From the NCBI GenBank assembly GCA_036768485.1, contig JAVLUZ010000154.1, positions 39,432,447 through 39,496,446 of the forward strand: DNA of 64,000 nucleotides. Direction: 5' to 3'. Below, one piece after another: positions 1-12,400 of this stretch. This DNA comes from Mermis nigrescens (lineage: Eukaryota; Nematoda; Enoplea; Mermithida; Mermithidae). Made by a program: the position numbers and the translations under genes. Numbering within the stretch: position 1 is the stretch's first letter; each line of letters starts with the position of its first letter. The notes under the pieces are model-generated. The model was not told the DNA's origin, made no database searches, and saw only the letters and a list, made by a program, of their open reading frames with translations.

Positions 1-3
1 TAG

Positions 4-249
4 AAGGGGGTGTGGTAAGGTTTGTCCCCTAGAATGGCGCTACTGACCCCCCTCTCCCCGCAAAATGGCTGCAGTCCCCAGAATTACCGATTTTCTAGAA
101 ACATTGTTCTCTTTTTAAGCGTTTTAGCTCATTTTTGGCTCAAAAGTCTCGAATTTTCGGAATTGTGTCATGTTTTTATGTTGACAAGAGGCACTTTTTT
201 AAAATTTTGTGGGCCTGATCTTGCCAGAATTCCCATGTGGTACATGTAT
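4..249. repeat. Rep-C dispersed repeat at the left edge
   Basis: Contains CCCCTAGAATGGCGCTACTG, GTTTTAGCTCATTTTTGGCTCAA, and ends AATTCCCATGTGGTACATGT, like 61406-61825 with an internal deletion. Confidence 0.55.
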
Positions 250-1130
250 GCTTTGCTTTCTATTATCTGTTTTACGAAACGATATGCAGCGAACAATTTT
301 TAATCCATGTAAATCTAGTACACAAGTGGTTTACGCACTGGTGCGAAGGCTTTCGTTATCCGTAATAAAAAAGGGTTATAAAAAGCTTTATTATGCGAAA
401 TTTTGTTACCGTAGTATATCTGGAAACTACTCCTTTAAGTACTGAAAATAATTTTCATGCGCAAGCTTTCCTGAAATAGAATATAGATGTTACTAAAGTT
501 GAAATCAGTGCACTCCACATCGCATGTCACTGATAACTTGGATCCCTGCCTAGGGTGATCCATGTCTATGACAATTCTGGAAATTTCCTACTCCCAATCT
601 TGGTCGAGAATACATTTTCAGATTTTTTGTCTTCTTGATATTTTTCAATCACCTATTAAGACTTTTCCCACGTCTTAGTTGGAAATCGCACCTAATTCAA
701 TCTTGGGCGAAATTCAGCTTTTTTCGATTTTGAAAATTAGAAAATGATTAACGTTATCCTGGAAATGAGTCATTGCCCGTACAGAAAGTCTCAGCTCATT
801 CTTGGAGCTAAAATATAACAAAATTAGTATAAATGCTGAGATAGTGCAAAAAAAATACCGAAATTCACAATTTCCGTATAATTTCGAGCACTTTTACTGA
901 GAGTTTATGATTTTAAGTTTGCTCATGTCTCCGATTGTTAATCAAGGCATAGGCTTTGTAGCTGAGTTAAAGACAGCTGCTTACTGTGATTTTCTTTGCA
1001 GCTCATATATGTAGATCGATTGATTGAGTTTTTGGTTATATGAAACATGCTTTTACAATTTTGTTTGGTATCTGCAGAGCTGTGCTTTAGGTTGTGTATG
1101 TATCAGTAAATAGTTTTAACATCCAATAGT
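250..1130. other. unassigned AT-rich DNA
   Basis: No supported gene, RNA or transposon end seen here. Confidence 0.3.
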
Positions 1131-1138
1131 CCTCTAGC

Positions 1139-1571
1139 CAGTGTTTTTTTTTCTGTACAAGGTCCATTTGTACATGTACAAAGATGGTCCCTAAATGTCT
1201 TTGTACATTTTGTACACACAAATTTTTGGGTACCATTATATGGTACAGTAGCGATTGTAAAGTGGTAAAAACAGAGTTGTTCGACTTTTGATAGTGTATT
1301 TTAGCTAATTTTTGGGTCTCTAAGGGCAAAAATCAATAAAAGTCGTCTTCCGAAAAATTTGACAATTTTCCTTCTGAAATGCAATTTCTGCCAATATAAA
1401 GATAAATAGAACACACAATTACTTATTTCGGCGTGAAGCGCCGAAAATTTTGCGAATTTCAGACCTTTTTTGCAATTTTTATCTTCCCAATAATCTTAGT
1501 ACATGTACAAAGACGGTCCCGAAAAGTCTTGGTACATCGGGAAAAATCTTTGCCGAATACAAAAAACACTG
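1139..1571. mobile_element. Rep-E hAT-type element, copy 1 (433 bp)
   Basis: Inverted ends CAGTGTTTTTTTTTCTGTAC and CAGTGTTTTTTGTATTCGGC, with an exact 8-bp duplication CCTCTAGC (1131-1138 and 1572-1579). Internal GTACATGTACAAAGA-GGTCC motifs occur near both ends, and a GGCGTGAAGCGCC palindrome lies near 1430. No coding capacity. Confidence 0.85.
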
Positions 1572-1579
1572 CCTCTAGC

Positions 1580-2489
1580 TCTGAGCAAAGATTTTCAGCA
1601 GAGCTCTTAACTTAAGAAACATATGTCAATTTTGACTTTTTAATCTTATTTAATCACGTAATCATATGCTTGTATTTCTGGCATCAAGCGGGGGAGCGGC
1701 TGGTGATTAAACAGCAAATTTTTAGGCTTTTTTGAACAGCAGAATGAGCACAGAAAAAGTATTAGATCAGTTTTCAATTATAATAAGACTGAAATCGATT
1801 ATATCGGACTTAAGTACATGTTTATCAATTAAAGATTCGAGTAGGGAAAAATAAGTAGTATTTATTTACATGCATGCTTTGAATTCCGTAAGTGTTTTTT
1901 AGGAGCTGTTGTTTTCGACCAGACGTTCGCGCGTAGTAGGGAGGTTTTATGAAATCTACAGTTCCAAGAAAAAGAAAATTATCTGTTCGATCAAAAGTCA
2001 TCAATAATTGCAGACGCGTATAAAATATCTACTAAGTGTAAATTAAGATGCGTATTTCAGCGTACTGTTTCAACATCTGAATTAATATATAGGCAATTTT
2101 GACCCTTTAAGACCGGCCCGGTTACGATGTTATGGTTTTAATCCTCATGAGAATTGTTGACCTGCAAGAATCTCAAACTTTTGTAAATAACTCAAAGAAT
2201 TGCGCTGATACAATCATTCAAATGATCGCTTGACTTAAAACATTAGGATTTCAAAGTACTTTCATTGAATTAGATTTTTTGAAATTAAAATAATTCCTCC
2301 CCTTGTCGGCTCAACACACTTGGCGAGATTAACAAGGAATTTTAGTTTCTTACTGCTTTGCGTCCATTTTTTCAAGTTTTTTTTCGGATTAATGACTCTT
2401 GACAGTCTATGAGCCTGTTTTTGAGCCAGAAATGTGGCAATATCTCGAGGAAAGAAGCTGCTGTTTTAGTTGGGTACCTTTGGCTATTC
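1580..2489. other. unassigned AT-rich DNA
   Basis: If the UBX gene extends left, its introns or exons could be here, but no frame reads as UBX-protein sequence. Confidence 0.3.
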
Positions 2490-2960
2490 TGCATATATCT
2501 TAGAGGGGGATAGGGGGATCCCCACCCAAAGTTGCCCCCCTCCATCCCCACGAGCCAGAAGATTTTTGACCCCTCCCCTATTTTTGGAAAAAATTGAATT
2601 TTTGGCCGTTTTTTTTGCCAAAAAATTTGAGGTCATTTACCCCCCCCCTTAATTTGGCCGGGGACCTACCCATCCAAAATTTCTAGCCCTTACATGTTTC
2701 TGACATGAATAAAAATAAAATAAAACAACAATAATGTTAAATAAGTAAATAAATAGAAAAAAAGAAGGCGCAGGTAGAAATGCAAAATGCTATTAGTAAG
2801 AAAGAAACAGAAAGACGTGATTAATAGCACAAATGGACCTAAAAAATTAGATTGAGAGATTACATGTTTTACGTTTTACGCGTAGAGGCGCAAAAGTCTG
2901 AGTGAAGCGTGAAGAAGTAGGTAGGGTTATATGCAGAAAAGAACCAAAAAACATGTAAAC
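2490..2960. repeat. dispersed repeat related to 27415-27690
   Basis: Starts with GGGGGATCCCCACCCAAAGT and C-rich runs, followed by A-rich DNA with many AATAAA/AAATAAG words. It shares the GGATCC-ACCCAAAGTTG core with the segment at about 27580-27625 read in reverse. No gene is visible. Confidence 0.35.
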
Positions 2961-3453
2961 AAACATAAACAGACGAGGCATATATTATATATTATTATCA
3001 TTTGCACCACATATTATTGTGTACATATAAAAATGACGGAAAGTGTTGTTTGCGCGTAATGAACGGATTTCTTGTTCGTTTTCTGGAATTTTGGATACTA
3101 AAAATTTTAAAACGTTAAAAACTGCCGGAAAATTTGTTTCAGAAGCGAAAAAGACAATATTCCGACATTTCTTGTCCTCTTCTATCCATTGACATCTGAA
3201 GAGTAGGATAAAATTTTGAAGATTTAATTTTGTGATTCTGTCGAATTGTGGGAGAGTCCATCAGAGTTCATTCAGACCCCCGCACCCATATCGTGTGTAA
3301 ATGAAATGGGTACTTTTTGGTGCCCTTGATGATTCGGCTGATTCATAACTTAAATTTTTTGAAACATTTTCTTCTTCAGTATCATAGACTCGTAACGTTG
3401 CGTAAAGTTTATTGGCAGCCTTGGGCCTGTTGGCGCACATCCGTGGAAGACAC

Positions 3454-3691
3454 CATACCTGGGCGTGGGGGTATGCACCTCTACCCCCAGAAACAAAAAT
3501 ACCCCCAGAATTCAATTTTTTGAAAATTTTTTTGTTTTTTTTGTTGCAATTTTTGATGCCGATGAATAGTGCTGGATGGGAAATATTGAAGAATGGTGTT
3601 TTTTCGCCATACCACCATTTTTAAGGCCATTTTTTGACTTTTGCAAAAATCTTGCACCCCTCCCTCAAAGCTTTGGTGCCGCCCGCATATG
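3454..3691. mobile_element. Rep-B hAT-type short element (238 bp)
   Basis: Rep-B copies carry GTGGGC-like ends, runs of CCCCCAGAA and the core TGCCATTGGATAGT-CTCGATGAGA. Here the flanks GAAGACAC (3446-3453) and GAAGACGC (3692-3699) are a 7/8 target duplication. It ends about 40 bp before the UBX exon acceptor. Confidence 0.75.
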
Positions 3692-3732
3692 GAAGACGCC
3701 GTCTTACAGTGATATAAATTTTTGTGCTTAAG

Positions 3733-3981
3733 GGGACATTCAGATCGGCGGAGAAGTTATCAGCTGTTGAAAACTTTTTGCGCGAGCACATGATATTGGA
3801 CCAGGCTCAGTTTATTTTGAAAGAACCGTTTGGAGAAGTTCTGTCTGGAGTCAAGATGGAAAAAACCTTAGCTAAATTGAACTTGAGTCCTGCAGCATTA
3901 TTGCACTTACAGTTGGATCCTGATTTTTCCAATAAATATTTGGCGGAACATCGGTCATTGCCTGACCGATATTTAAAGTGA
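3733..3981 (+). CDS. UBX-domain protein, last coding exon (3' partial gene)
   Basis: The frame from the AG at 3731-3732 to the TGA at 3979-3981 encodes about 82 residues beginning GTFRSAEKLSAVENFLRE and continuing to KTLAKLNLSPAALLHL. This matches the second half of a UBX domain: the 'L-x-G-x-F-x-x-x-E-x-L-x-x-V' strand/helix and the 'T-L-x-x-L-x-L-x-P-A-A-L-L-H' end. UBX proteins are adaptors of the AAA ATPase p97/VCP; the spacing recalls UBXN6/UBXD1 more than other groups, but I cannot settle the subfamily. The phase-0 acceptor follows a T-rich stretch. Upstream exons were not found and may lie left of the window. An ATTAAA near 4067 could be the poly(A) signal. The gene converges on mesh copy A. 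A Rep-B transposon ends about 40 bp before the acceptor. Confidence 0.68.
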   Translation, partial: GTFRSAEKLSAVENFLREHMILDQAQFILKEPFGEVLSGVKMEKTLAKLNLSPAALLHLQLDPDFSNKYLAEHRSLPDRYLK

Positions 3982-4424
3982 TATACGGGTGGTAAATAAT
4001 TCCGCGTCTCGTAAATAAGCTCTGCGATTATTCGTTCAAACTCGCGTGCGTTTCTTCCTTTCCTGTATTAAAAGAAAATTTATTTTTATCTTGAAATTGT
4101 TTGTTTTTTGTTTTCTCATTTGTATGGTATATACTCATAGTTGATGTTATTTATCCTTCTTTCTGCGCTGATTGTTTAGCTTTGAACTTATTTATCTGCG
4201 AAATTCCGTTTTTTGTTGAATGGCTTAGTTTTATTTAAGTAAAAAGCACACAAACCTTCTAATATTTTTTAAAGATCGAGCTGACTCACATTAGGCCATC
4301 GTCCTTGCTGTTTGTACATGCATATTTTAGTGTCAACATGCTCTTTTTAATGCACATCGAATGTTGTTTGGTTCTTTGGCCGAATTTTATGGCGATTGCA
4401 TACGTTATATGTGCACAATACGAA

Positions 4425-4607
4425 CATAGGTGAGCGGCACTAAAGCTCAGGGGGTGCAATGGCGAAAAAACACCATTTTTCAACGTTTCTCATCGAGCAC
4501 TATCCATTGGCATCAAAAAATTGCGAAAAAACCCCAAAAAAATTCAAAATTTGAATTCTTGGGGTTATTTTTTTTTGGGTGGTGCATATCCCCCACGCCC
4601 AGGTATG
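4425..4607. mobile_element. Rep-B hAT-type short element (183 bp)
   Basis: Starts CATAGGTGAGCGGCACTAAA and ends CACGCCCAGGTATG. The 8-bp duplication AATACGAA is exact (4417-4424 and 4608-4615). Confidence 0.82.
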
Positions 4608-4818
4608 AATACGAATATGATCAGAATGTTTGCCAAAACATTACCTTGTGATATTTTCCAATTTTGGATTTATTGACTTCTTCCACGCAAGTTTTTGTTA
4701 CGGAACCAAATAAAAGTGAAAAACAATATTTTGTGCATGAAAATCGGCTTTTACTGTAGTATTTGACTCTGTTTCACATTAAGAAACGCATAGGTACGCG
4801 TTTGAAAATACTCTCAAG

Positions 4819-5032
4819 CACGCGTATGGGGCTTGCACCTCCCTCCTCGGAAACCAAAACACCCTCTCCCCGCTGAATTCAATTTTTAAAATTTTTTGTT
4901 TTTTCGCAATTTTTCGATGCCAATGGATAGTGCTCGATGAGAGACGTTGAAAAATTGTTTTCGCCATACCATCATGTTTTGACCTTTGAACAATTTTGTA
5001 CACCCCCAGAATTTTGGTGCTGCCCACCTGTG
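4819..5032. mobile_element. Rep-B hAT-type short element (214 bp)
   Basis: Starts CACGCGTATGGGGCTTGCAC and ends GGTGCTGCCCACCTGTG, opposite in orientation to the copy at 4425. The flanks CTCTCAAG and CTCTTAAG are a 7/8 duplication. Confidence 0.76.
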
Positions 5033-5383
5033 CTCTTAAGGACTTATGAGAAGAATAAGATTCCAACTTTTTCTTAGAAAAAACGAACAAGGTGAAGTTT
5101 AACGTCGGTTTGGTAAAATTGAGCGCGATAAATGAAATCTAGTCTGTTTTATATAATTTTTGCATAACCACGCGTTGCGGTCTAGACCACACATGGACGG
5201 GGGATCTGGGGTAAACACCCCCGCAGACAAGTGTAGACCACCAGATTCTGTTTTTAGTACTATTTCTGCTGATTCCCCACAGAATTGGTTTTTTTTTTGT
5301 TTTTGTCAATTTTATACTACCCAGACCCTAGAATCTGGCAGCTGCACCTGCAAGGGTATACACAACTTCCACATGTCCGACAT

Positions 5384-5975
5384 CAGCAACGGATATAGGA
5401 TTTTTCTGACGGGGGCGGCACGGCGGCACCAAAATTCTAGGGGGGGGGGTTGCAAGACTTTTCAAAGGTCAAGAAGTGGCCTCAAAAATGGTAATGCGAA
5501 AATTTTTCAACAGTTGAATTCTGGGGGGATGTTTTTATTTCTGGAGGATGCATACCCCCACACCCAGGTATGGGCGGATCCCCAACTTTTCCAAAAATGG
5601 CATAAAAATTTGCCCTTCACATGCGAAAATAGTTTTTTACGTCGTCTACTTTTATTTAAAGTCACTTGATGCAACGTCTTCCCAGAAAATGTAATTTTCG
5701 AGTTTTGTGCGAAAAAAATCATTAAATTTTTTTGACTAACGAAAATCCGGCGGAAAGCGCTTGAAAATTTGTAAAACTTAGGTTTAAAAAATTTTCGAAC
5801 AGAAGAAGTCAATGCTGAATTGATTCTTTCTAATCTTGAAATCATTTTGAAACCTGTGTATTTCATGAGCAAAAAAACAGCTTCCGCTAAGTATACAATC
5901 GGCGCTTGAGAAATTCGAGAAATCATAATCACTGACAGGCAAAAATCATCCATTCATGATCTTGCTGACTATTTT
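5384..5975. mobile_element. Rep-D element copy interrupted by a Rep-B copy
   Basis: Starts CAGCAACGGATATAGGATTT and resembles the long Rep-D copies at 31204 and 32364 from about 5568 on. A Rep-B segment with the usual AATTCTGGGGGG and CATACCCCCACACCCAGG parts lies at about 5421-5567. The right end is not clear. Confidence 0.5.
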
Positions 5976-6316
5976 TGGCAGTTGGTCTCGGTCGTTTAAT
6001 TCTGTTAATCAATCGTCTTCTGCGTTAGGTTTGTTTTGTCTGTCCGCCAAGAAAATTGAATTAAAATTAGAATAAAAGATTAACGCACTTGGCGACGGGA
6101 CACTGAATAATACAACGAATTTCGATTATGCTGCGAGATAAGTTGTAGCATGAACTTTGACTAATCAAAAAAGTTACTGAAGGCCTGCATAGGTATAGTT
6201 TACGTACATGTCATATAGTAAACGAAATATTCGACCTATCTTGAAGTAGTCATAAGGAATCAGCTCAGTGAATCGATCAGTAAATACAGGTAAGATAAAT
6301 CAGTAAAGCAAAATAA
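5976..6316. other. 3' flank of mesh copy A
   Basis: Expected 3' untranslated region on the minus strand. No AATAAA close to the stop; an ATTAAA (minus) lies at about 5994. No other gene seen. Confidence 0.3.
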
Positions 6317-6464
6317 TCAAGCTGTGGTTTCTGCAAAGCAGGGCACGGCTGACGTTTGGTTCATGGAATGTATCGGTATCTTTTGTACTTCACCTTCAAT
6401 CAATGCTGGAAGCAGGTTTGATGCCTTTACTAAAGCTTGGTCATACTTTAATGGTGGCAAGTTC
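6317..6464 (-). CDS. mesh: mesh A exon 22: cytoplasmic tail and stop
   Basis: After the acceptor tttctag the frame reads [20 protein letters not shown] and ends CFAETTA then TGA. Only the end resembles copy B (METAA). The phase (AA|G) fits exon 21 exactly. At 49 codons the tail is shorter than copy B's 90. Confidence 0.76.
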
Positions 6465-9400
6465 CTAGAAAAAAGAAAGTTTTAAAAATAATTGTTACAT
6501 ATCTTCATATTTTTTTGCATGTCATCATCAAACAGCGTAAAATTTGACTAAGACACTGATACGACCATTATAGATGTTGTTTGGTACATATTTCAATATT
6601 AAGCTGTTGACATCATAAAGAAAAGTAATACAAAACGCGATGAATTATATGTGAAATGGCGCAAGAAAAGAATTGAAATATGAAAATAAATAATAATAAA
6701 AATCTAATAAAAACGCAAACGTGTTTAGAAATAATGATGGAGGCTTTGTTGATCCCAAGGATCCTTAAAGGTGACTGAAGCGACAGCGATAGATTCATGC
6801 TGAAGCCGAACAGTCCTACTTTACAGGGGCAGGAATTGATTAATAAAAAAGTTAGCCTTATGGCAAGGCCGAAGGCCGTAGAGTACGATGTTTTTTTATT
6901 ACTTAGGTATCTATAACAACGACACTATCATAAGATGCCTGCTTGCTTATCAGTTTTCCCAGGTTTTTCAGAAGGATACAATGCACTGCACACCTAATTT
7001 ATAATCAGTAACAGGGAATAAAAACACATTTACTTGCCCAAATAGTACATGCGTCCCTTCTTTCTTTCTTTCTTCTTTCTGAGACTATAACACCAACAGA
7101 ATATAGCAGTTATGACTGCTACGAAAAGCAGGGTAACAATAATGCCGGTGAACCATTTAAGGGCATGTTCTTCGTCTCGCCCTGTCAAGCAAAAAGTGTG
7201 CTAGATTTCAAACAATTGTGCGAATTTCGCTAGATCATCTATAAATGTTAAAAAATTAACCTAAAGCATCATTTTTATATGTATTATACAGGAATGTTGC
7301 GACTCACATCTGCACCATGCCAACCAACCAGGGGTCCACGTTCCGTTAATGCAGCTTCTTTGTTGATCGCCGTGTAAAAAATAGTCTGGTTGGCACGTAA
7401 AAGTTACTGTAACACCTTCCAGATAATTATTCCCCGGCGGATATTTTAACACGCCGTCACTCTTTTGCAGAGGTCCACAGCTTATGACTGAAGATTGAGT
7501 TAATTTTTTACTAAAAGTCGATTAGATCATGACGAAAATGATTAACAGACATTTTATTGAGGATGGATTTTGATCCCTTACCCAGAATAGCTGCTAATTC
7601 CACAAAATGCGTCTATCCCCAGAATCTTCAATTTTTCAAAGAAAAGAAAATGAACTGTTTTAAGATTTTTTGCTGTCTTTTTGCTCAAAAGTATCATTTC
7701 TTCGCTGTTTCGAGCCAAAATTTACATTTTGCGCATTCACATCTGTTAAATTTAATCGAATTTTCTAAAATGTTTTCATATTCTATAAGCATCGTCAGGA
7801 AGTCAAAAGACGTGTTTTTGACGCTTACCCATTCTTAAAGCCCAAAGAGGCACTTTACAAAAAATTCAGGTGCTGATTTCTAGAATTTCAATGCTACAGC
7901 ATCAATTTTTAAAGACATCATGACACAAGCGTGCAGACTTTTGCGTCCAGACAGCGACCAATCAAACGTGTTCTGGGTGGGTTCTTAAGACCCCCAGAAT
8001 GGCTACTGACCATAGGTGGGCAGCACCGAAAGTTTGGGGGGGGGGGTGAAAAAATTTTCAAAGGTCAAAAGATGGTCTTTAAAGTGGTCGTATGATGAAA
8101 GAACATCATTTTTCGACGTTTCTCGTCGAGCACTATCCAATGGCATCAAAAAATCGCTAAAAAAGCCAAAAAAATTTCAAAAATTGAATTCTGAGGGGGT
8201 ATTTTGATTTCTGGGGGGGTATTCCACCTTCTGGGGGTGCATACCCCCCAACCCCCCCCCACGCCCACGTGTGCTACTGACTCTCGCAAAATAACTGAGA
8301 CCCCCGAGAAATGTCGATTTTTCAAGAAAGAAAAATGCAAAGTATGCTGTTTTAAACGTTTTTAGCTAACTTTCGGCTCTTGGCCGATTTTTGATGTACA
8401 AAAAAATCGAAGTTTTTGTACAAAAAAGGGAAACAGTGCGTGTCACCACCGTTTTTAGTCCAAAAAGGCGCTGCTTAAAAATTTTTCGAGGCTGTACCTC
8501 CCCAAAATTTCTAAAAGAAAGATGTGTGCAGCCAATTCTGCAACATTAGATACAGAAATTTTTAAGAGTCGTATTGATTGTTTTTTAAAGTAATGAGTCC
8601 TATGAAAAAAGTTTTCGTTTAAATCGTAGATTTAGGGATTTCGGACGATTCCCTTATGCATACAGCATTACCGATCTATAGATTCAACCGGTCTGGGGCT
8701 CATTTAATGAGCTTTTCTGTGCCAAAATGAGCTCAAAAACTGGTATATGCTAAAATAGTGTTAAAACTGTGCTTATCCAGTTTCTTGTCGATTTCAAGCA
8801 CCTTGAAAAAAATTAATTTCCCACTTTTTGTCATGATTTAATAAGCTTCGCGACAAGGATATCAATTTTCTGTCTCCCTCTAAATTTGAATAATAGGCAC
8901 TTACGACTTCTTTCGCCAGAATATTTCAATCCCTCGAATTTTCGCTCAGCGTCTAGTGAGTCTAGTCCGATTTCCCGCCTACCAGTTGTAATGAAATCGA
9001 ACTGACAAGCGAAGGAGCCCTGACATGTAACCTGCAATTAAATGAATTAATAAATGCGCACGTTGAAAATTTTTTGATATACTGGATTTTTACCTCAACT
9101 TCCTCTCTAGTAAACACCAATGATTCCCAGAAACTGAAATTCTGTATACGCAGAGGGTTGAAATTTACTCCATAATTCACGTTGTTGAATGTCAGCGGAT
9201 TGTAAATTGGTTTAAATCGAGTTTGGAACAGCAGCTGATGTTTATTTGTATCGATTCTCCCTGAAACACATCAGCAATTAGATATAACGTCTTAAAGTTT
9301 TTGAATTGATCAGATGATATTGAAGTGAAACTTATATGCAGCAGAGTGAATCAAAAAGCGAATCAAAAATAAAATATAAGAACGTTGCCTGCATCACTAA

Positions 9401-12400
9401 CAAATAATGAATGTCATTCTATTTTTTATGCAGCTGTTAGATCTTTTTTTGTAGTTATTAGCTAAAGACCAAAGACGAATAGCAGCTGACTGAGAGTAAA
9501 TTTAGGAACAAAATAAATTTGCATTAAAACTAACTTATTCATTAAAATTAAGAAACTAATTCCAAAATTTCGAAATCAATTCAGTAACTAAACGAATTTA
9601 GGGATAAATTTGGAAAACGCTTAGTTTCTATTAAGAGTAAATTTAGAAACGAAATTAAATAAAAAATTTTAGCCTGGATAAAATAGTGCTGACCAGAAGC
9701 ACGTTCTGGGGTTGAGGGTCCAGACTCTAGACCCCAGAATGAAAAAAATTGAAAATTTTAAGATCAGACAAAATGATTTTAAGCCAAAAATTGGTGAAAA
9801 ATGAAAATTTTTCTCAAAGGTGCTAGAAATTGACTAGAAACTGTTGTATAACGTAGTTTTAACGCCATTTTGCATTTACTCGTATATCAGTTTTTGAAGT
9901 TATTTTGGCCCGAAATAGCTCAAATTTTGACCCCCTAAGCACGGCTTTTTTGTATTCGGCAAAGATTCTTCCCGATGTACAAATACTTTTCCGGACCATC
10001 TTTGTACATGTAAAAAGATTTTTGGGAAAACAAAAACTGCAAAAAAAAGGTCTAAAATTCGCAAAAATTTTCGGCGCTTCGCGCCGACATGAGTAATTGT
10101 GTGTTCTATATATCTTTATAATGGCAAAAATTGCATTTCGAAAGGAAAAATGTCAAATTTTGGCGCTTCGCACCGTAGACGATTCTTAGTTATTTTTGCC
10201 CTCAGAGACCCATAAATTAGCTAAATACACTACTAAAGGTCGAACAACTGTTTTTACCACACTAAAATCGCTACTGTACTATATTATAGTGCCCAAAAAT
10301 TTGTGTGTTCAAAATGTAGAAAGACTTTTGGGGACCATCTTTGTACATGTAAAAAAGGACCTTGTACAAGAAAAAACTGCCTGACCTCCCTACCCTAGAT
10401 CGGCCATGCTGTGCATCTATGGTGCTGACGCCCGCCGTATTTCAACGTCCTAGCGATTTTTCTAGCTTCTGTGTCATTTTCCGGTACTTAGCGGCACAAG
10501 TCAATTTTTCTATCATTGTTTAATCATAGAATTGATTGAAAAATTTTATATTTTCACATTTAAAAAATAACATTTTATAATAGCAGCTGACAAATAAGGA
10601 ATTTTTTTATTATTACACCTGATGATTTTTGCCACAAGGAATTCCGGAAAATTTCGATTTTTTGACAAATGCGACGCAAGCATCTTGTTTCGTCATTACT
10701 CGTAGATATCGCGACGCACATGCTATTTAGCGCTAAGCAAGGCGTTGAAAGGTACTAGTATTTTGGAAAACATGGTACATCGTTTTCTATAAAAGTGCAG
10801 TGTCCACGCCGGCAAAATTAAACAGTCACAAAAACTTGCTTACATTTTTCTCCAAACTGCCAATAAATGTTCCCCGTTTCTGCTTCAGACTGTGGATATG
10901 GAGCCACATTGAGAACCGAACAATCTGGCGTGGTCAGGTCGTCACGAGGGTCACCGTTGTATGGTCCGAGCAGTCCCAACGTTCTAATGCTGGAAGAGCA
11001 GCGCTCTGTATGAATTGACCCCGACGGATGGGCGATATAGGCGGTCGGACGATACTGCTAAATAATTCAAACATTCTTAGTAGACATTTTTAAATGTTAA
11101 AATTTAAACTAAAAATTTAATTTCTAAATTAAAAGTAGCGATTCAGGATTTGGTAAGAGTACGAAATACTTGGTGCGTGCATGAATAAATTTCTGGCACA
11201 AATAAGACATTTAAGGCCCATGAAGTCAGTAAGCGTCATTAACGAGTAAAGAAATTTATGCGAATTGATGGCCAGAAATCATAAGAAAATAGCAAAATGT
11301 ATATAAATTATTTATCTCGTCAGACAATTAATTTTACGATTAATTTTACAAAAGAATCTATATCATAAGGGGATGCAAAGCGAGTTATTTGTTATCAAAA
11401 TTTTGTACAACGCAAGAGCACATCTACAATCAGAACAGCTAGCTAGCTAAAATAAGAAAGAATAAAAAGTTAAATCGACGTGCTACACTTTTAACCTGGT
11501 GCGTAAATTTAATCGAGGACGGACGACCTTAGTCCATTTCATATATGTACAACCATGCGGCTTTCTTTTAAAAACTTTTTCCGACATAATCGAAAGCTCA
11601 CGGTAAATATGGATCATGCAATGAGAGAAAATGTTGATATTCGGAAGCTGAAAATTGTTAAGTGAAAAACGCTAGCTTACGTGAAAATAAACTATGACTC
11701 GACCAGACATGTACGTGGGGGTTTGGGGTCTAAACTCTTAGAATGGAAATTGGGAATTTTTTCGAAAATTATGTTCGAGTACAAAATGACAAATATAAAA
11801 TAAATGTTCAGTATTAGCTAAATCAAGGTACTTGCATAAAATTAGCTTAAAACAGTTAATTTCACTTTTTTAATATCAGAAAAATAAGCAATCAGAAAAA
11901 TTTTTCCCTCGAATAATGATGATGAACGAATCGAGAATCGTTTTTCATACAAGAATATTTTTGCTTCATTGCGAAAGGTGGTTCGTTACATTGGAACCAA
12001 CAAAATCAAAGGAAATCAATGAAACTATAGCGATAAAAATCATACTCAACAAAACTGTAACAATAAAATCAAAATTTAGAAACCAACAAACGAGGAATAA
12101 CATCAGACATACTCGTCGGCCACTATAATTTTCTGAGAAGTTATGCAAAATGAATACCTGACGTCGAAAATTAAAATGTTTTCGCAAAGTGTTTGATATC
12201 AATAAAAATTGTAAATTATAATGGTTGGGAATTATGTGGAGTCAGGCCCGAAAAATTTTTAAAAAGTGCCTTTTTTAGCTAAATAACGATGGGCATACGT
12301 CGAAACACTGTTTTTTGACGTTTCGGACAATGCTCGTTCTTTCTAGAACATAAAACCAATAATAAAATTGGAAAAAAAATTGTTAAAATCGAGTAGATCG

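Noticed and set aside
5160..5669. 169-codon open frame on plus
   Set aside because: Repeat-derived; it runs through unrelated repeat pieces and shows no codon or domain pattern.
5507..5953. 148-codon open frame on minus
   Set aside because: It crosses the Rep-D and Rep-B repeats and has no protein motif.
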